A stretch of 41,288 nucleotides of DNA from Hyphomicrobiaceae bacterium (GTDB lineage Bacteria > Pseudomonadota > Alphaproteobacteria > Rhizobiales > Xanthobacteraceae), in contig CANJBX010000031.1 of the NCBI GenBank assembly GCA_947472885.1, positions 1 to 41,288 on the forward strand. Direction: 5' to 3'. The number at the start of each line of letters is the position of its first letter. The first letter of the stretch is position 1. Positions 27,682 to 34,611 of the stretch are shown one piece after another. A program made the translations under genes and the position numbers. The notes beneath the pieces were generated by a model. That model ran no database searches. It was not told the origin of the DNA and saw nothing but the letters and a program-made list of their open reading frames with translations.

Positions 27682-28520
27682 GCGCGGAAATCCTCCAGTT
27701 CAATGCCGACACCAAGGAGCGCGCCGAGGACGAACCGGCGCTGATCGTCGATGTCGAGGGCTTTGAAGGGCCGCTCGATCTGCTGCTGACGCTGGCGCGC
27801 GACCAGAAGGTTGATCTCGCCAAGATTTCCATTCTGGCGCTGGCCAACCAGTACCTTCAGTTCATCGAAGAGGCGCGCAAGATGCGCCTCGAACTCGCCG
27901 CCGATTATCTCGTCATGGCGGCGTGGCTCGCGTACCTGAAATCCCGGCTGCTGCTGCCGGAAGCGCCAGGCCCCGAAGGCCAGAGCGCCGCCGACATGGC
28001 GGCCGCGCTGGCGCTGCGGCTGCGGCGGCTTGAAGCGATCCGCATTGCGTCGGGGCAACTGTTCGAGCGTCCGCAGCTTGGCCGCGACATGTTCGACCGC
28101 GGTGCGCCGGAGCCGATCGAGGAGATCAGGCGTCCTGAGTGGTCGGCGACGCTCTACGATCTGCTGTCGTCCTATGCGCGCGAACGCCAGAAGCAGGCGC
28201 TGTCGCGGGTGCGCTTTGCCAAGCGCAATGTGTGGACGCTCGCCGAAGCGCGCGAAGCCTTGCAGCGCCTCGTCGGCGCCAGCGACGACTGGGCGCGGCT
28301 CGACGAATACCTCATTGCCTATCTGGTCGTACCCGCGATGGTGCCGACTGTGCTGGCCTCCAGCCTTGCCGCGATGCTTGAACTCGTGCGCGAAGGTCAC
28401 ATGGAATTGCATCAGCACGCGGCGTTCGCGCCGATCTATCTGCGCAAGCGCCCCGATTTTGCAGGCGCGGGCGGAACTGAACCGGCGGACGGCGGGCATG
28501 CGCCGGGCGCCACGCATTAA
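27678..28520 (+). CDS. scpA: Segregation and condensation protein A (kleisin)
   Basis: ScpA is the kleisin that bridges the SMC dimer and recruits ScpB in the bacterial condensin. The 280-residue protein begins with a short variable leader and then the family signature VDVEGFEGPLDLLLTLARDQKVDLAKISI at about residues 24-52. This is followed by YLQFIEEARKMRLELAADYLVMAAWLAYLKSR-type helices, which bind the SMC neck. A winged-helix C-terminus (MLELVREGHMELHQHAAFAPIYLRKRP) binds the SMC head. It starts inside the end of nagZ and is followed by scpB 24 bp on. Confidence 0.93.
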   Translation: MSAEILQFNADTKERAEDEPALIVDVEGFEGPLDLLLTLARDQKVDLAKISILALANQYLQFIEEARKMRLELAADYLVMAAWLAYLKSRLLLPEAPGPEGQSAADMAAALALRLRRLEAIRIASGQLFERPQLGRDMFDRGAPEPIEEIRRPEWSATLYDLLSSYARERQKQALSRVRFAKRNVWTLAEAREALQRLVGASDDWARLDEYLIAYLVVPAMVPTVLASSLAAMLELVREGHMELHQHAAFAPIYLRKRPDFAGAGGTEPADGGHAPGATH

Positions 28521-28544
28521 TTGTAACGAGCAAACGAGCCCAAG

Positions 28545-29264
28545 ATGTCGAGCGCGAACTTGGCCGAGAAGAACGTAGTGATGCTGGAAGAACAGACTGA
28601 AGGCGAACAGGAGATCAACACGCGGCCCGAGGAGCTTCGGCTCATCGAGGCGCTGCTGTTTGCCGCCGGCGAACCGCTCGACGAGAAGGCGCTGGCGAAG
28701 CGCCTGCCGCAGGATGTCGATGTGCGCGCCGCCTTGCGCAAGTTGCAGACTGAATACGCGCCGCGCGGCGTTAATTTGCTGCACGTCGGCAACAAATGGG
28801 TGTTCCGTACCGCCAACGATCTGGCCTGGCTGCTGACGCATGAATCGGTACAGCCGAAGAAGCTCTCCCGCGCGGCCATGGAGACGCTCGCCATCATCGC
28901 CTATCACCAGCCGGTGACGCGCGCCGAGATCGAGGATATCCGGGGCGTCACCGCCGCCAAGGGCACCATCGACGTGCTGCTGGAGACCGGCTGGATTCGT
29001 CCGCGTGGCCGCCGCAAGGCGCCGGGCCGTCCGCTGACCTACGGCAGCAATGAGACGTTCCTGTCGCACTTCGGACTGGAAACGCTGTCCGACCTGCCGG
29101 GCCTCGATGAACTTAAAGGTGCAGGGCTGTTCGACGGCGCGCTGCCTTCGGGCTTCGACGTGCCGATGCCGTCGGACGATCCGACGCTGCGCGACGATGA
29201 GGACCCGCTTGAGCCGGGCGATCTCGATCTTGGCCTTGCGCCAAGAGTTGAGGGTGAAGAGTAG
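28545..29264 (+). CDS. scpB: Segregation and condensation protein B
   Basis: ScpB dimerises on the ScpA linker within the SMC complex. The 239-residue protein has two winged-helix domains. The first opens LRLIEALLFAAGEPLDEKALAKRLP near residue 29. The second contains the signature LAIIAYHQPVTRAEIEDIRGV near residue 111, followed by LLETGWIRPRGRRKAPGRPLTYG. The tail after about residue 190 is acidic and unconserved. The start is the ATG at 28545; a later in-frame ATG at 28581 is possible. A palindromic repeat begins 18 bp after the stop. Confidence 0.93.
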   Translation: MSSANLAEKNVVMLEEQTEGEQEINTRPEELRLIEALLFAAGEPLDEKALAKRLPQDVDVRAALRKLQTEYAPRGVNLLHVGNKWVFRTANDLAWLLTHESVQPKKLSRAAMETLAIIAYHQPVTRAEIEDIRGVTAAKGTIDVLLETGWIRPRGRRKAPGRPLTYGSNETFLSHFGLETLSDLPGLDELKGAGLFDGALPSGFDVPMPSDDPTLRDDEDPLEPGDLDLGLAPRVEGEE

Positions 29265-29282
29265 TCTTCGCAATTTGTTTTC

Positions 29283-29370
29283 GGGGTGTAGGGCGGGTTA
29301 GGCGAAGCCGTAACCCGCCGCCTTGTGCGTGAGATGGCGGATTACGCTGCGCTAATCCGCCCTGCGGACT
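29283..29370. repeat. Double-hairpin intergenic repeat, copy 1
   Basis: This unit contains two imperfect palindromes in tandem: GGCGGGTTA/TAACCCGCC around a GGCGAAGCCG loop, and GGCGGATTA/TAATCCGCC around CGCTGCGC. A nearly identical unit in the same orientation lies at 29813. The pair brackets the lipoprotein gene. The element resembles the REP-like sequences dispersed in Bradyrhizobium-type genomes. It could also act as a transcription barrier after scpB. Confidence 0.88.
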
Positions 29371-29466
29371 AACCCTATGGACTAAAATGATGCATCGCGC
29401 GTTTCTGAGTCGGCTGTAGTCTCGGCGGTGGGGTGATTCCACTTGAACCGTGACAGGATGGCGCCA

Positions 29467-29808
29467 ATGCGAATGACCAGGATCGTGGTGTTGATTGCGG
29501 CAGCAGCGTTACTCGCCAGTTGCGGCCAGCCTGTTCCAGGTCCGCAAGGCACCGCGGGTCCCGCGGGGCCGCCGGGACTTAAAGGCGAGGCGGGACCGGC
29601 GGGCATTTCCTCGACGTTCCGTTTGGTCAAGGCGCCCTGCACGGACGCTTCCGAATGCACGGTGAACTGCCGCGACGACGAAGTCGTCGTCACCGCCTAC
29701 TGCGGCCGCAAGCGCGCCCCGGCAACCTTTCTCTCGGACTTAGCGGTTTCGTGCGGCGTCACGCCCGACACCGGCGACGGCCCATTGGTCGCGATCTGCG
29801 GTAAATAG
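29467..29808 (+). CDS. Small lipoprotein with collagen-like Gly-Pro segment and Cys-rich C-terminus
   Basis: I do not recognise a family. From the ATG at 29467 the product has 113 residues. A lipoprotein signal peptide ends in the lipobox LLASC with Cys19 as the acylation site. A collagen-like run of Gly-X-Y triplets follows, about residues 24-44, rich in GPAGPPG-type repeats. The C-terminal 65 residues are compact and contain six cysteines (PCTDASECTVNC, YCGRK, SCGV, ICGK), suggesting disulfide bonding in the periplasm. Alternative starts are GTG-less: ATG 29458 or 29473. The gene is bracketed by two direct repeats. Function unknown. Confidence 0.75.
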   Translation: MRMTRIVVLIAAAALLASCGQPVPGPQGTAGPAGPPGLKGEAGPAGISSTFRLVKAPCTDASECTVNCRDDEVVVTAYCGRKRAPATFLSDLAVSCGVTPDTGDGPLVAICGK

Positions 29809-29812
29809 AGCA

Positions 29813-29903
29813 GGGGTGTAGGGCGGGTTAGGCGAAGCCGTAACCCGCCGCCGCCTTGTGGGTGAGATGGCGGATTACGCTTCGCTAATCCGCCCTACGG
29901 ACT
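29813..29903. repeat. Double-hairpin intergenic repeat, copy 2
   Basis: Same orientation and nearly same sequence as the copy at 29283, with three extra bases (GCC) between the two palindromes and a few substitutions, including CTTCGC for CTGCGC in the second loop. It starts 4 bp after the lipoprotein stop codon and ends about 95 bp before arsR, so it may end the lipoprotein transcript. Confidence 0.88.
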
Positions 29904-29973
29904 GCGGGAAGTAATTCCGGCTTCATTGTCATAAAAAACCGCTGGCGTCGTTCGCCGGCCCGCGCTATTTCAA

Positions 29974-29997
29974 TTCAATAATTCAAGGATTATTGAA
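29974..29997. promoter_or_regulatory. Candidate ArsR operator immediately before arsR
   Basis: A perfect 9-bp inverted repeat, TTCAATAAT(6 nt)ATTATTGAA, ends 2 bp before the arsR start codon. A second, overlapping pair, ATTTCAAT at 29967-29974 and ATTGAAAT at 29992-29999, shares the right arm. The site is much more AT-rich than its surroundings, as ArsR-family operators usually are, and would let ArsR block its own transcription and translation start region. Confidence 0.75.
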
Positions 29998-29999
29998 AT

Positions 30000-30359
30000 A
30001 TGAAAGAGAAGCAGGCCGTTCCGGCTTTTGCTGCGCTGGCGCAGGAAACCCGCCTTGGCATTGTGCGCCGTCTGGTGCGTGAGGGGCCGGACGGCTTGCC
30101 TGCGGGAAAACTTGCGGACGCCGCCGGTGTGTCGCCATCCAACCTGTCGTTTCACCTGAAAGAACTTGAGGGCGCGAGGCTGATCGCCTCGCGCCGCGAG
30201 GCGCGCTCGATCATCTACAGCGCCGACTACGAGGGGCTGCGCGACCTGATCGGTTTCCTCATGAAGGATTGCTGCGGCGGACGCCCCGAAATCTGCGCGC
30301 CTGTTCTCGCCGACCCGTGCTGTGTCCCTGTCAAACCGAAGAAGCGCATCCATGCCTGA
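30000..30359 (+). CDS. arsR: ArsR-family arsenic-responsive repressor
   Basis: A 119-residue winged-helix repressor with the ArsR fold. The recognition region AGVSPSNLSFHLKELEGARLI lies at about residues 42-62, and a wing, SRREARSIIYSA, follows. The cysteines are all C-terminal: Cys91-Cys92, Cys99 and Cys107-Cys108. The first three match the spacing I recall for the Acidithiobacillus ferrooxidans type (Cys95, Cys96, Cys102) rather than the N-terminal ELCVC site of E. coli ArsR. A dyad operator lies directly upstream. The stop overlaps the arsC start by 8 bp, so regulator, reductase and channel form one operon. Confidence 0.92.
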   Translation: MKEKQAVPAFAALAQETRLGIVRRLVREGPDGLPAGKLADAAGVSPSNLSFHLKELEGARLIASRREARSIIYSADYEGLRDLIGFLMKDCCGGRPEICAPVLADPCCVPVKPKKRIHA

Positions 30360-30882
30360 TCCAGATCGCAGCTATAACGTCCTGTTTCTGTGCACCGGCA
30401 ATTCCGCCCGCTCGGTGATTGCCGAAGCGATCCTCAATAAAATCGGGGCGGGGCGCTTCCGCGCCTACAGCGCCGGCAGCCAGCCCAAGGGCCAGATCAA
30501 TCCGGGCACCGTCACATTGCTCAACGGCCTCGGCTATGACACCTCCGGTTTCCGCTCGAAGACGTGGACGGAGTTCGCGCAGCCCGGCGCGCCGGAACTG
30601 GATTTCGTTTTCACCGTTTGCGACGACGCCGCTGGCGAATCCTGTCCGGTGTGGCCGGGCAAGCCGATGACGGCACATTGGGGCATTCCCGATCCGGCGG
30701 CGGCGACCGGAACGAGCGCCGAGATCGCGCAAGCCTTCGCCGATGCCTATCGCATGCTCAACCAGCGCATCGGCATCTTTGTCGCGCTGCCGGTTGCGTC
30801 ACTCGACCGGCTGACGCTGGGCACTCGTCTGAAGGACATTGGCCGCGGGGCCGGGGCGACTGCAAAGGCCGAACAACAGTGA
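30352..30882 (+). CDS. arsC: Arsenate reductase ArsC, LMW-phosphatase/thioredoxin-type
   Basis: Reduces arsenate to arsenite in the cytoplasm. I choose the ATG at 30352 (176 residues), which overlaps the arsR stop; an in-frame GTG-like start at 30322 would add an unconserved leader. The P-loop CTGNSARS lies at residues 14-21 with catalytic Cys14 and Arg20. Cys90 and Cys98 in VCDDAAGESCP match the Cys82/Cys89 relay of the thioredoxin-linked pI258 ArsC class. The DPA loop, WGIPDPAA, follows at 110-117. The start of aqpS overlaps the stop by 4 bp. Confidence 0.92.
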   Translation: MPDPDRSYNVLFLCTGNSARSVIAEAILNKIGAGRFRAYSAGSQPKGQINPGTVTLLNGLGYDTSGFRSKTWTEFAQPGAPELDFVFTVCDDAAGESCPVWPGKPMTAHWGIPDPAAATGTSAEIAQAFADAYRMLNQRIGIFVALPVASLDRLTLGTRLKDIGRGAGATAKAEQQ

Positions 30883-31541
30883 GTACGCTCGATCTGCCGC
30901 GTCGCGCATTCAGCGAACTTCTCGGCACGGGGTTGCTGCTCGCAACCGTCGTCGGCTCTGGCATCATGGCGGAGCGGCTCTCCGGCGGAAACATCGCGCT
31001 GGCGCTGCTCGGCAACACGCTGCCGACGGGTGCAATGCTTGTTGTGCTTATTCTGGCGTTCGGTCCGCTCTCGGGCGCGCATTTCAATCCGGTGGTGTCG
31101 CTTGTGTTTGCGCTGCGCGGCGATCTCGCGTGGCGCGATGCGGCGATCTACACGGCCTGCCAGATCGCAGGCGCCATTCTGGGCGTGCTGGCGGCGCACG
31201 CGATGTTCGACCTGCCGCTGTGGCAGGTGTCGCAAACCGTCCGCAGCGGGGCAGGCCAATGGTTTGCCGAAGGCGTTGCGACGTTTGGCCTGGTGCTGAC
31301 CATCCTGCTTTGCCTGCGCAACGCGGCGGCCAGCATTCCCTACGCGGTCGGCCTCTACATCACGGCGGCCTACTGGTTCACGGCCTCGACTTCGTTCGCC
31401 AATCCGGCGGTGACGATGGCGCGCGCCCTCTCGAACACCTTTGCGGGCATTGCACCGGCGGGCGTGGCGGCCTTTATCCTTGCGCAAGTGGCGGGAGCGT
31501 TGATCGCGGCGTTTGTGGCGCGTTGGCTGGTGCGGGAGTGA
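30879..31541 (+). CDS. aqpS: AqpS-like aquaglyceroporin, arsenite channel
   Basis: MIP-family channel of 220 residues with six membrane helices, likely letting arsenite leave the cell down its gradient. The start is the GTG overlapping the arsC stop (GTGA). The first pore half-helix motif is Asn-Pro-Val at 70-72 (SGAHFNPVVS) and the second Asn-Pro-Ala at 175-177 (SFANPAVTMAR). The residue after the second NPA is Val instead of the Arg that usually closes the filter, as I recall for Sinorhizobium AqpS. No ArsB or Acr3 pump is encoded nearby, which fits the AqpS-type pathway. Confidence 0.9.
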   Translation: MSTLDLPRRAFSELLGTGLLLATVVGSGIMAERLSGGNIALALLGNTLPTGAMLVVLILAFGPLSGAHFNPVVSLVFALRGDLAWRDAAIYTACQIAGAILGVLAAHAMFDLPLWQVSQTVRSGAGQWFAEGVATFGLVLTILLCLRNAAASIPYAVGLYITAAYWFTASTSFANPAVTMARALSNTFAGIAPAGVAAFILAQVAGALIAAFVARWLVRE

Positions 31542-31589
31542 GGGCGGCGGTCGAACGACTCTCTTGGTTTAAGGACGCTCCTCACTCAA

Positions 31590-31710
31590 CCTCATGCTGA
31601 GGAGCATCGCATAGCGATGCGTCTCGAAGCACGAGGTTGCCCGGATCGCGTGGCCGCCTCGTCCCTTTGAGACGCGGCTGCGCCGCTCCTCAGGATGAGG
31701 CGGGGAGGGT
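31590..31710. repeat. Large inverted intergenic repeat
   Basis: The left part reads CCTCATGCTGAGGAGC followed by a GCATCGC/GCGATGC hairpin and GTCTCGAAGCACGAGG. The right part is close to its inverse: CCTCGTCCCTTTGAGACGCG, then CGGCTGCGCCG and CTCCTCAGGATGAGG. The whole is a long imperfect cruciform of a type common in Bradyrhizobium-like genomes. It lies between the convergent ends of aqpS and the VOC-family gene and probably separates the two operons. Confidence 0.85.
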
Positions 31711-31724
31711 TTATTGCGTGCGTC

Positions 31725-32201
31725 CTACGCCTCGTAGGCCGCCTTCAGCACCTTCATGTCGAGTTTCTTCATCGGCATCATGGCTTTCATCATGTTGTCG
31801 GCGCGCCGGGCATCGCCCTTCTTCATGAGTTCCATGAATTCACGCGGAACGATCTGCCACGACAGACCGAACTTGTCGGTGAGCCAGCCGCACTGGACTT
31901 CCTGACCGCCGGCCGTGAGTTTCGACCACAGCAGATCCACTTCTTCCTGGCTGTCGCACATCACCATCTGCGAGATGGCCGGCGTGAACTTGAAATGCGG
32001 GCCGCCGTTGAGCGCCATGAAGCTCTGGCCGTTGATCTCGAACATCACCGTCATCACCGTGCCCTTGGGCATCGGCCCGGCATCGCCGTAGTGACTGACG
32101 GCATCTTTCCGGGCGTTCCTGAAGACCGAGACGTAAAAATCGACGGCTTCCTCGCCATGGGTGTCGAACCACAGGCAAGTGGTCATCTTGTCATTGGACA
32201 T
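31725..32201 (-). CDS. PhnB-like VOC-superfamily protein
   Basis: A 158-residue protein of the PhnB / 3-demethylubiquinone methyltransferase-like branch of the vicinal oxygen chelate superfamily. It begins with the beta-alpha-beta start TTCLWFDTHGEEAVDFYVSVF, then GTVMTVMFEINGQSFMALNGG and a CGWLTDKFGLSWQIVPREF segment, all typical of this subgroup. Metal ligands of true glyoxalases are not obvious. Enzymatic function is unknown. It is the last gene of the ArsR-led operon, and a large repeat follows it. Confidence 0.85.
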   Translation of the reverse strand: MSNDKMTTCLWFDTHGEEAVDFYVSVFRNARKDAVSHYGDAGPMPKGTVMTVMFEINGQSFMALNGGPHFKFTPAISQMVMCDSQEEVDLLWSKLTAGGQEVQCGWLTDKFGLSWQIVPREFMELMKKGDARRADNMMKAMMPMKKLDMKVLKAAYEA

Positions 32202-32254
32202 GGTTCTGCTCCTGCAATTTCATGCGTTTGAGTACGGGAAGTCTTTTAGTCAGA

Positions 32255-32614
32255 TCAGCCGGTGACGATGACCTTGAAGCCACCGAAGATCATGCGCTTG
32301 GCGTCGAACGGCATGTTCTTGCCGCTCATCATGTCGGCGAGGCGCTTGTCCGCCATGACCTTTTTCATGCAGCGGTCGCGCTGCGTGCGCGACTTGTAGA
32401 CGATGTAGGAGAACACCACCGTTTCGCTCGGCTTGAGATTCACGGAGCGCGGGAACGACGTCCACTTTCCCTTTGAGACATCGTCGGCGACGCATTCCTT
32501 GACTTCCAGCGCGCCGTGTTCGCGCCAGATTTTTGCGCATTTTTTCGCCATCGCGCGATAGGCCTTCAGGTTCTTCTTCGGTACCGGCACCACAAATCCA
32601 TCGACGTAGGACAT
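32255..32614 (-). CDS. DUF1428 family protein
   Basis: A 119-residue protein matching the DUF1428 pattern: MSYVDGFVVPVPKKN at the start, IWREHGALEVKECVADD in the middle, VVFSYIVYKSRTQRDR and VMADKRL, then FDAKRMIFGGFKVIV at the end. The fold is a dimeric alpha-beta barrel of the ABM type, and no reaction has been established that I know of. The start ATG lies 20 bp downstream of the SRPBCC gene stop, so both belong to one transcript. A longer in-frame reading from 33031 is a shadow of the SRPBCC gene. Confidence 0.88.
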   Translation of the reverse strand: MSYVDGFVVPVPKKNLKAYRAMAKKCAKIWREHGALEVKECVADDVSKGKWTSFPRSVNLKPSETVVFSYIVYKSRTQRDRCMKKVMADKRLADMMSGKNMPFDAKRMIFGGFKVIVTG

Positions 32615-32634
32615 TTCGTTTTCCTCTCTGTTGA

Positions 32635-33114
32635 TTATTTCTGCGCGATAACGTGTCCGAGGTAGTGGTCGAAGCGGTCGAACGTCGAGCCCCAGCCATA
32701 GCCATGGCCGTCGCGCTCGTTGAGCGACTGGAACGGCGACTGATGGAATGTCATCAGCGTCTTGCCGTCCTGTTCGGCGAATTCGACGGTGACGAGCGTA
32801 TCCATGCCGCGTTCGCCGTCGGCATCCCATTTGAACGTGTAGACGATGCGGCGCGGCGGTTCGATCTCGCGGATGACGCCGCCCTGCCAGAGGTCCTTGC
32901 CGTCGTCGCGGCCGTGCAGGCAGGCACGCCACTTGCCGCCGACGCGGAAGTCCATGTCGATGTAGTTGGCGGGGTATTCGATCGGGCCCCACCATTGTCT
33001 GGCCATCTCGGGCGTCGTCCAGCATTTCCACACGAGGTCGCGCGGCGCGTCGAACGTGCGTCTGATGATGAGTTCGCGGTCGGCTTTGGTGAGGGGAGCG
33101 GCGGATGCAGACAT
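32635..33114 (-). CDS. SRPBCC (AHSA1-like) protein
   Basis: A 159-residue member of the START/Bet v 1-like SRPBCC superfamily, AHSA1 subgroup. It contains the diagnostic IIRRTFDAPRDLVWKCWTTPE near residue 18, followed by WWGP and the DMDFRVGGKWRACL strand. A central GVIREIEPPRRIVYTFKW block and a C-terminal helix (STFDRFDHYLG) follow. These proteins bind hydrophobic ligands in a deep cavity. The start is ATG; the stop is 20 bp upstream of DUF1428. It is distinct in sequence from the two other SRPBCC members of the same operon. Confidence 0.88.
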   Translation of the reverse strand: MSASAAPLTKADRELIIRRTFDAPRDLVWKCWTTPEMARQWWGPIEYPANYIDMDFRVGGKWRACLHGRDDGKDLWQGGVIREIEPPRRIVYTFKWDADGERGMDTLVTVEFAEQDGKTLMTFHQSPFQSLNERDGHGYGWGSTFDRFDHYLGHVIAQK

Positions 33115-33125
33115 GGGATTTCCTT

Positions 33126-33656
33126 TTATTTTTCCACCAGCGCCTTGAGCTTGTCGAAACCTTCCTCGAACGACTTGCCGATCATCCTGTCGCAGTTGAC
33201 GACGGTGCTCATGACCTTGGCCATGAAGGGCTGCGGGCCGCTCATTTTCCAGGTTACATCCGTAGCATTGCCGTTGGGCGACAATGTGAACGCAGCATCG
33301 TTGTTGCAAGCGAATGGCCGCGTCATCTTCAGCTTCATGGCGACGCTGGCGTTCGGGGTTGCATCGAGGATCGAGACATTGCCCGCACCGGCATTGCGGT
33401 TGCCGTCGAACACGTAGACCTGGCCGGGGCCGCTTTCGGGACCTGTGAAGGTGCGCTTCATGGCGGGGTCTTTTTCGAACGGCGACCAGGTCATGAAAGC
33501 CTTGAGGTCGTTGATGAGCGGGAAGATTCTGTCCGCCGGCGCGTTGATGCGCGCGGTGCGCTGGATGCTGAAGCTGTCCGGCCTGGTGGCGGCGATGACG
33601 AGAATGATAACGACGGCTGCGATGACAATGCCGCCGATGATGAGTGCGATGGTCAT
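33126..33656 (-). CDS. SRPBCC-family protein with N-terminal membrane anchor
   Basis: A 176-residue protein starting with a hydrophobic anchor, LIIGGIVIAAVVIILVIAA, at residues 5-23, which probably fixes it to the inner membrane. A polyketide-cyclase/START-like domain follows: FSIQRTARINAPADRIFPLIND, then FMTWSPFEKDP and a C-terminal helix ending GFDKLKALVEK. It differs from the AHSA1 members by the lack of a TFDAP start motif and the presence of the anchor. It is followed 11 bp downstream by the next SRPBCC gene. Confidence 0.85.
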   Translation of the reverse strand: MTIALIIGGIVIAAVVIILVIAATRPDSFSIQRTARINAPADRIFPLINDLKAFMTWSPFEKDPAMKRTFTGPESGPGQVYVFDGNRNAGAGNVSILDATPNASVAMKLKMTRPFACNNDAAFTLSPNGNATDVTWKMSGPQPFMAKVMSTVVNCDRMIGKSFEEGFDKLKALVEK

Positions 33657-33679
33657 GAATGTCTCCTGTCGAAAACGAG

Positions 33680-34093
33680 TTAGCGGCGGAACGGAATGAG
33701 GGCGCGAACGGTGGCGTCGCGCAGCCAGAGCCCGCCCCAGATGAACAGCGCGAGATAGACGCCGAACAGCGTGTGCGAGAACAGCGGGTTGCCGACGCGC
33801 AGGTGGGTGTAGATCGCGCCGCCCATGTAGCCGGTGAGCAGGATCGCGCCGAGTACCGAGGTGCGCGGAATGGCGTAGAGGATCGTGCACAGTAGCGTGA
33901 TGACACCGAGCGGGCGCGCCAGCTCGGCCGGGATGCGCAACTGCTGCGAGGTCTCGATGACGATATCGAGCGGAATGAGCTTGATCGCGCCATCGAACAG
34001 CAGGAACACAATGACGATCCCGGAGAGGACGCGGCCGGTCCATACGGCTGCGTTCCTGATCGGCGGGGCTTGCGTGAGAATTTGTGTGCTCAT
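33680..34093 (-). CDS. DoxX-family membrane protein
   Basis: A 137-residue inner-membrane protein with four hydrophobic segments: VLSGIVIVFLLFDGAIKLI, LGVITLLCTILYAI, VLGAILLTGYMGGAIYTHLR, and the final FGVYLALFIWGGLWL. The GYMGGAIYTHLRVG segment and the overall layout place it in the DoxX/DoxX-like group, whose members associate with redox enzymes or quinone-linked processes, but the function here is unknown. It lies between two SRPBCC genes in the operon. Confidence 0.82.
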   Translation of the reverse strand: MSTQILTQAPPIRNAAVWTGRVLSGIVIVFLLFDGAIKLIPLDIVIETSQQLRIPAELARPLGVITLLCTILYAIPRTSVLGAILLTGYMGGAIYTHLRVGNPLFSHTLFGVYLALFIWGGLWLRDATVRALIPFRR

Positions 34094-34104
34094 CGTCGTT
34101 TTCC

Positions 34105-34611
34105 TTACTTGCCTTGCGTCTTCGCCAAGAAGGCGTCGAACTGCTCGAAGGTGCCGGTGAATCCCATCTTCATGCCGTCATGCGCGCCATCGAAGGTATT
34201 GCGTTCGGTCTCGTTGGCGTTGAGGGCGGTCCAGTGGACGGTGAGGATGGTCTTGCCGTCCTTCTCGGTGAAGGTGGTGCGTGACAGCGTCTCCAGCGGC
34301 CAGGTTGCCGAACCCGGATGGCGGGTAATGCCGCGGTCCTTGTCCGAGAACGACGTCACGACGACGAGTTCCTTCGGCGGATTGATTTCGCGAAACGTCC
34401 ACTTGCCCCACATGGTGAAACCGTCCGGCGATTGCATGCCGTAGTGGAACTCGCCGCCTTTGCGCAGGTCCATGTCGCAGGCGATGATCTTGAAGCCCTT
34501 TGGCCCAAACCATTCCTTGAGGTGTTTTACATCGGTCCATGCCGCCCACACGAGATTGCGCGGCGCATCGAACGTGCGGGTAATGACGAACTCATTACTT
34601 TCTGCGGTCAC
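34105..34611 (-). CDS. SRPBCC (AHSA1-like) protein coupled to ArsR regulator
   Basis: A 168-residue AHSA1-like protein. I choose the GTG at 34611 (VTAESNEFVITRTFDAPRNLV) because an AAGGAG ribosome-binding site lies 8 bp before it, inside the 3' end of the arsR-type gene. An ATG at 34677 in frame would add 22 hydrophilic residues with no family match. Signatures are TRTFDAPRNLVWAAWTD, WFGPKGF and GGEFHYGMQSPDG. The 17-bp overlap means it is translationally coupled to the regulator, the usual ArsR-AHSA1 pairing. Confidence 0.88.
   Translation of the reverse strand: MTAESNEFVITRTFDAPRNLVWAAWTDVKHLKEWFGPKGFKIIACDMDLRKGGEFHYGMQSPDGFTMWGKWTFREINPPKELVVVTSFSDKDRGITRHPGSATWPLETLSRTTFTEKDGKTILTVHWTALNANETERNTFDGAHDGMKMGFTGTFEQFDAFLAKTQGK

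Noticed and set aside
27561-29273. 570-codon minus-strand frame opposite scpA and scpB
   Set aside because: It spans two well-supported genes and has shadow-type composition (Arg, Gln, His).
30564-30878. N-terminal extension of the aqpS frame
   Set aside because: The part before GTG 30879 is arsC read in another frame; the channel begins with the conserved MIP helix after the GTG.
32635-34011. One 458-codon minus-strand frame joining DoxX shadow and SRPBCC sequence
   Set aside because: Only the part from ATG 33114 matches the AHSA1 family; the rest overlaps separate genes in their correct frames.
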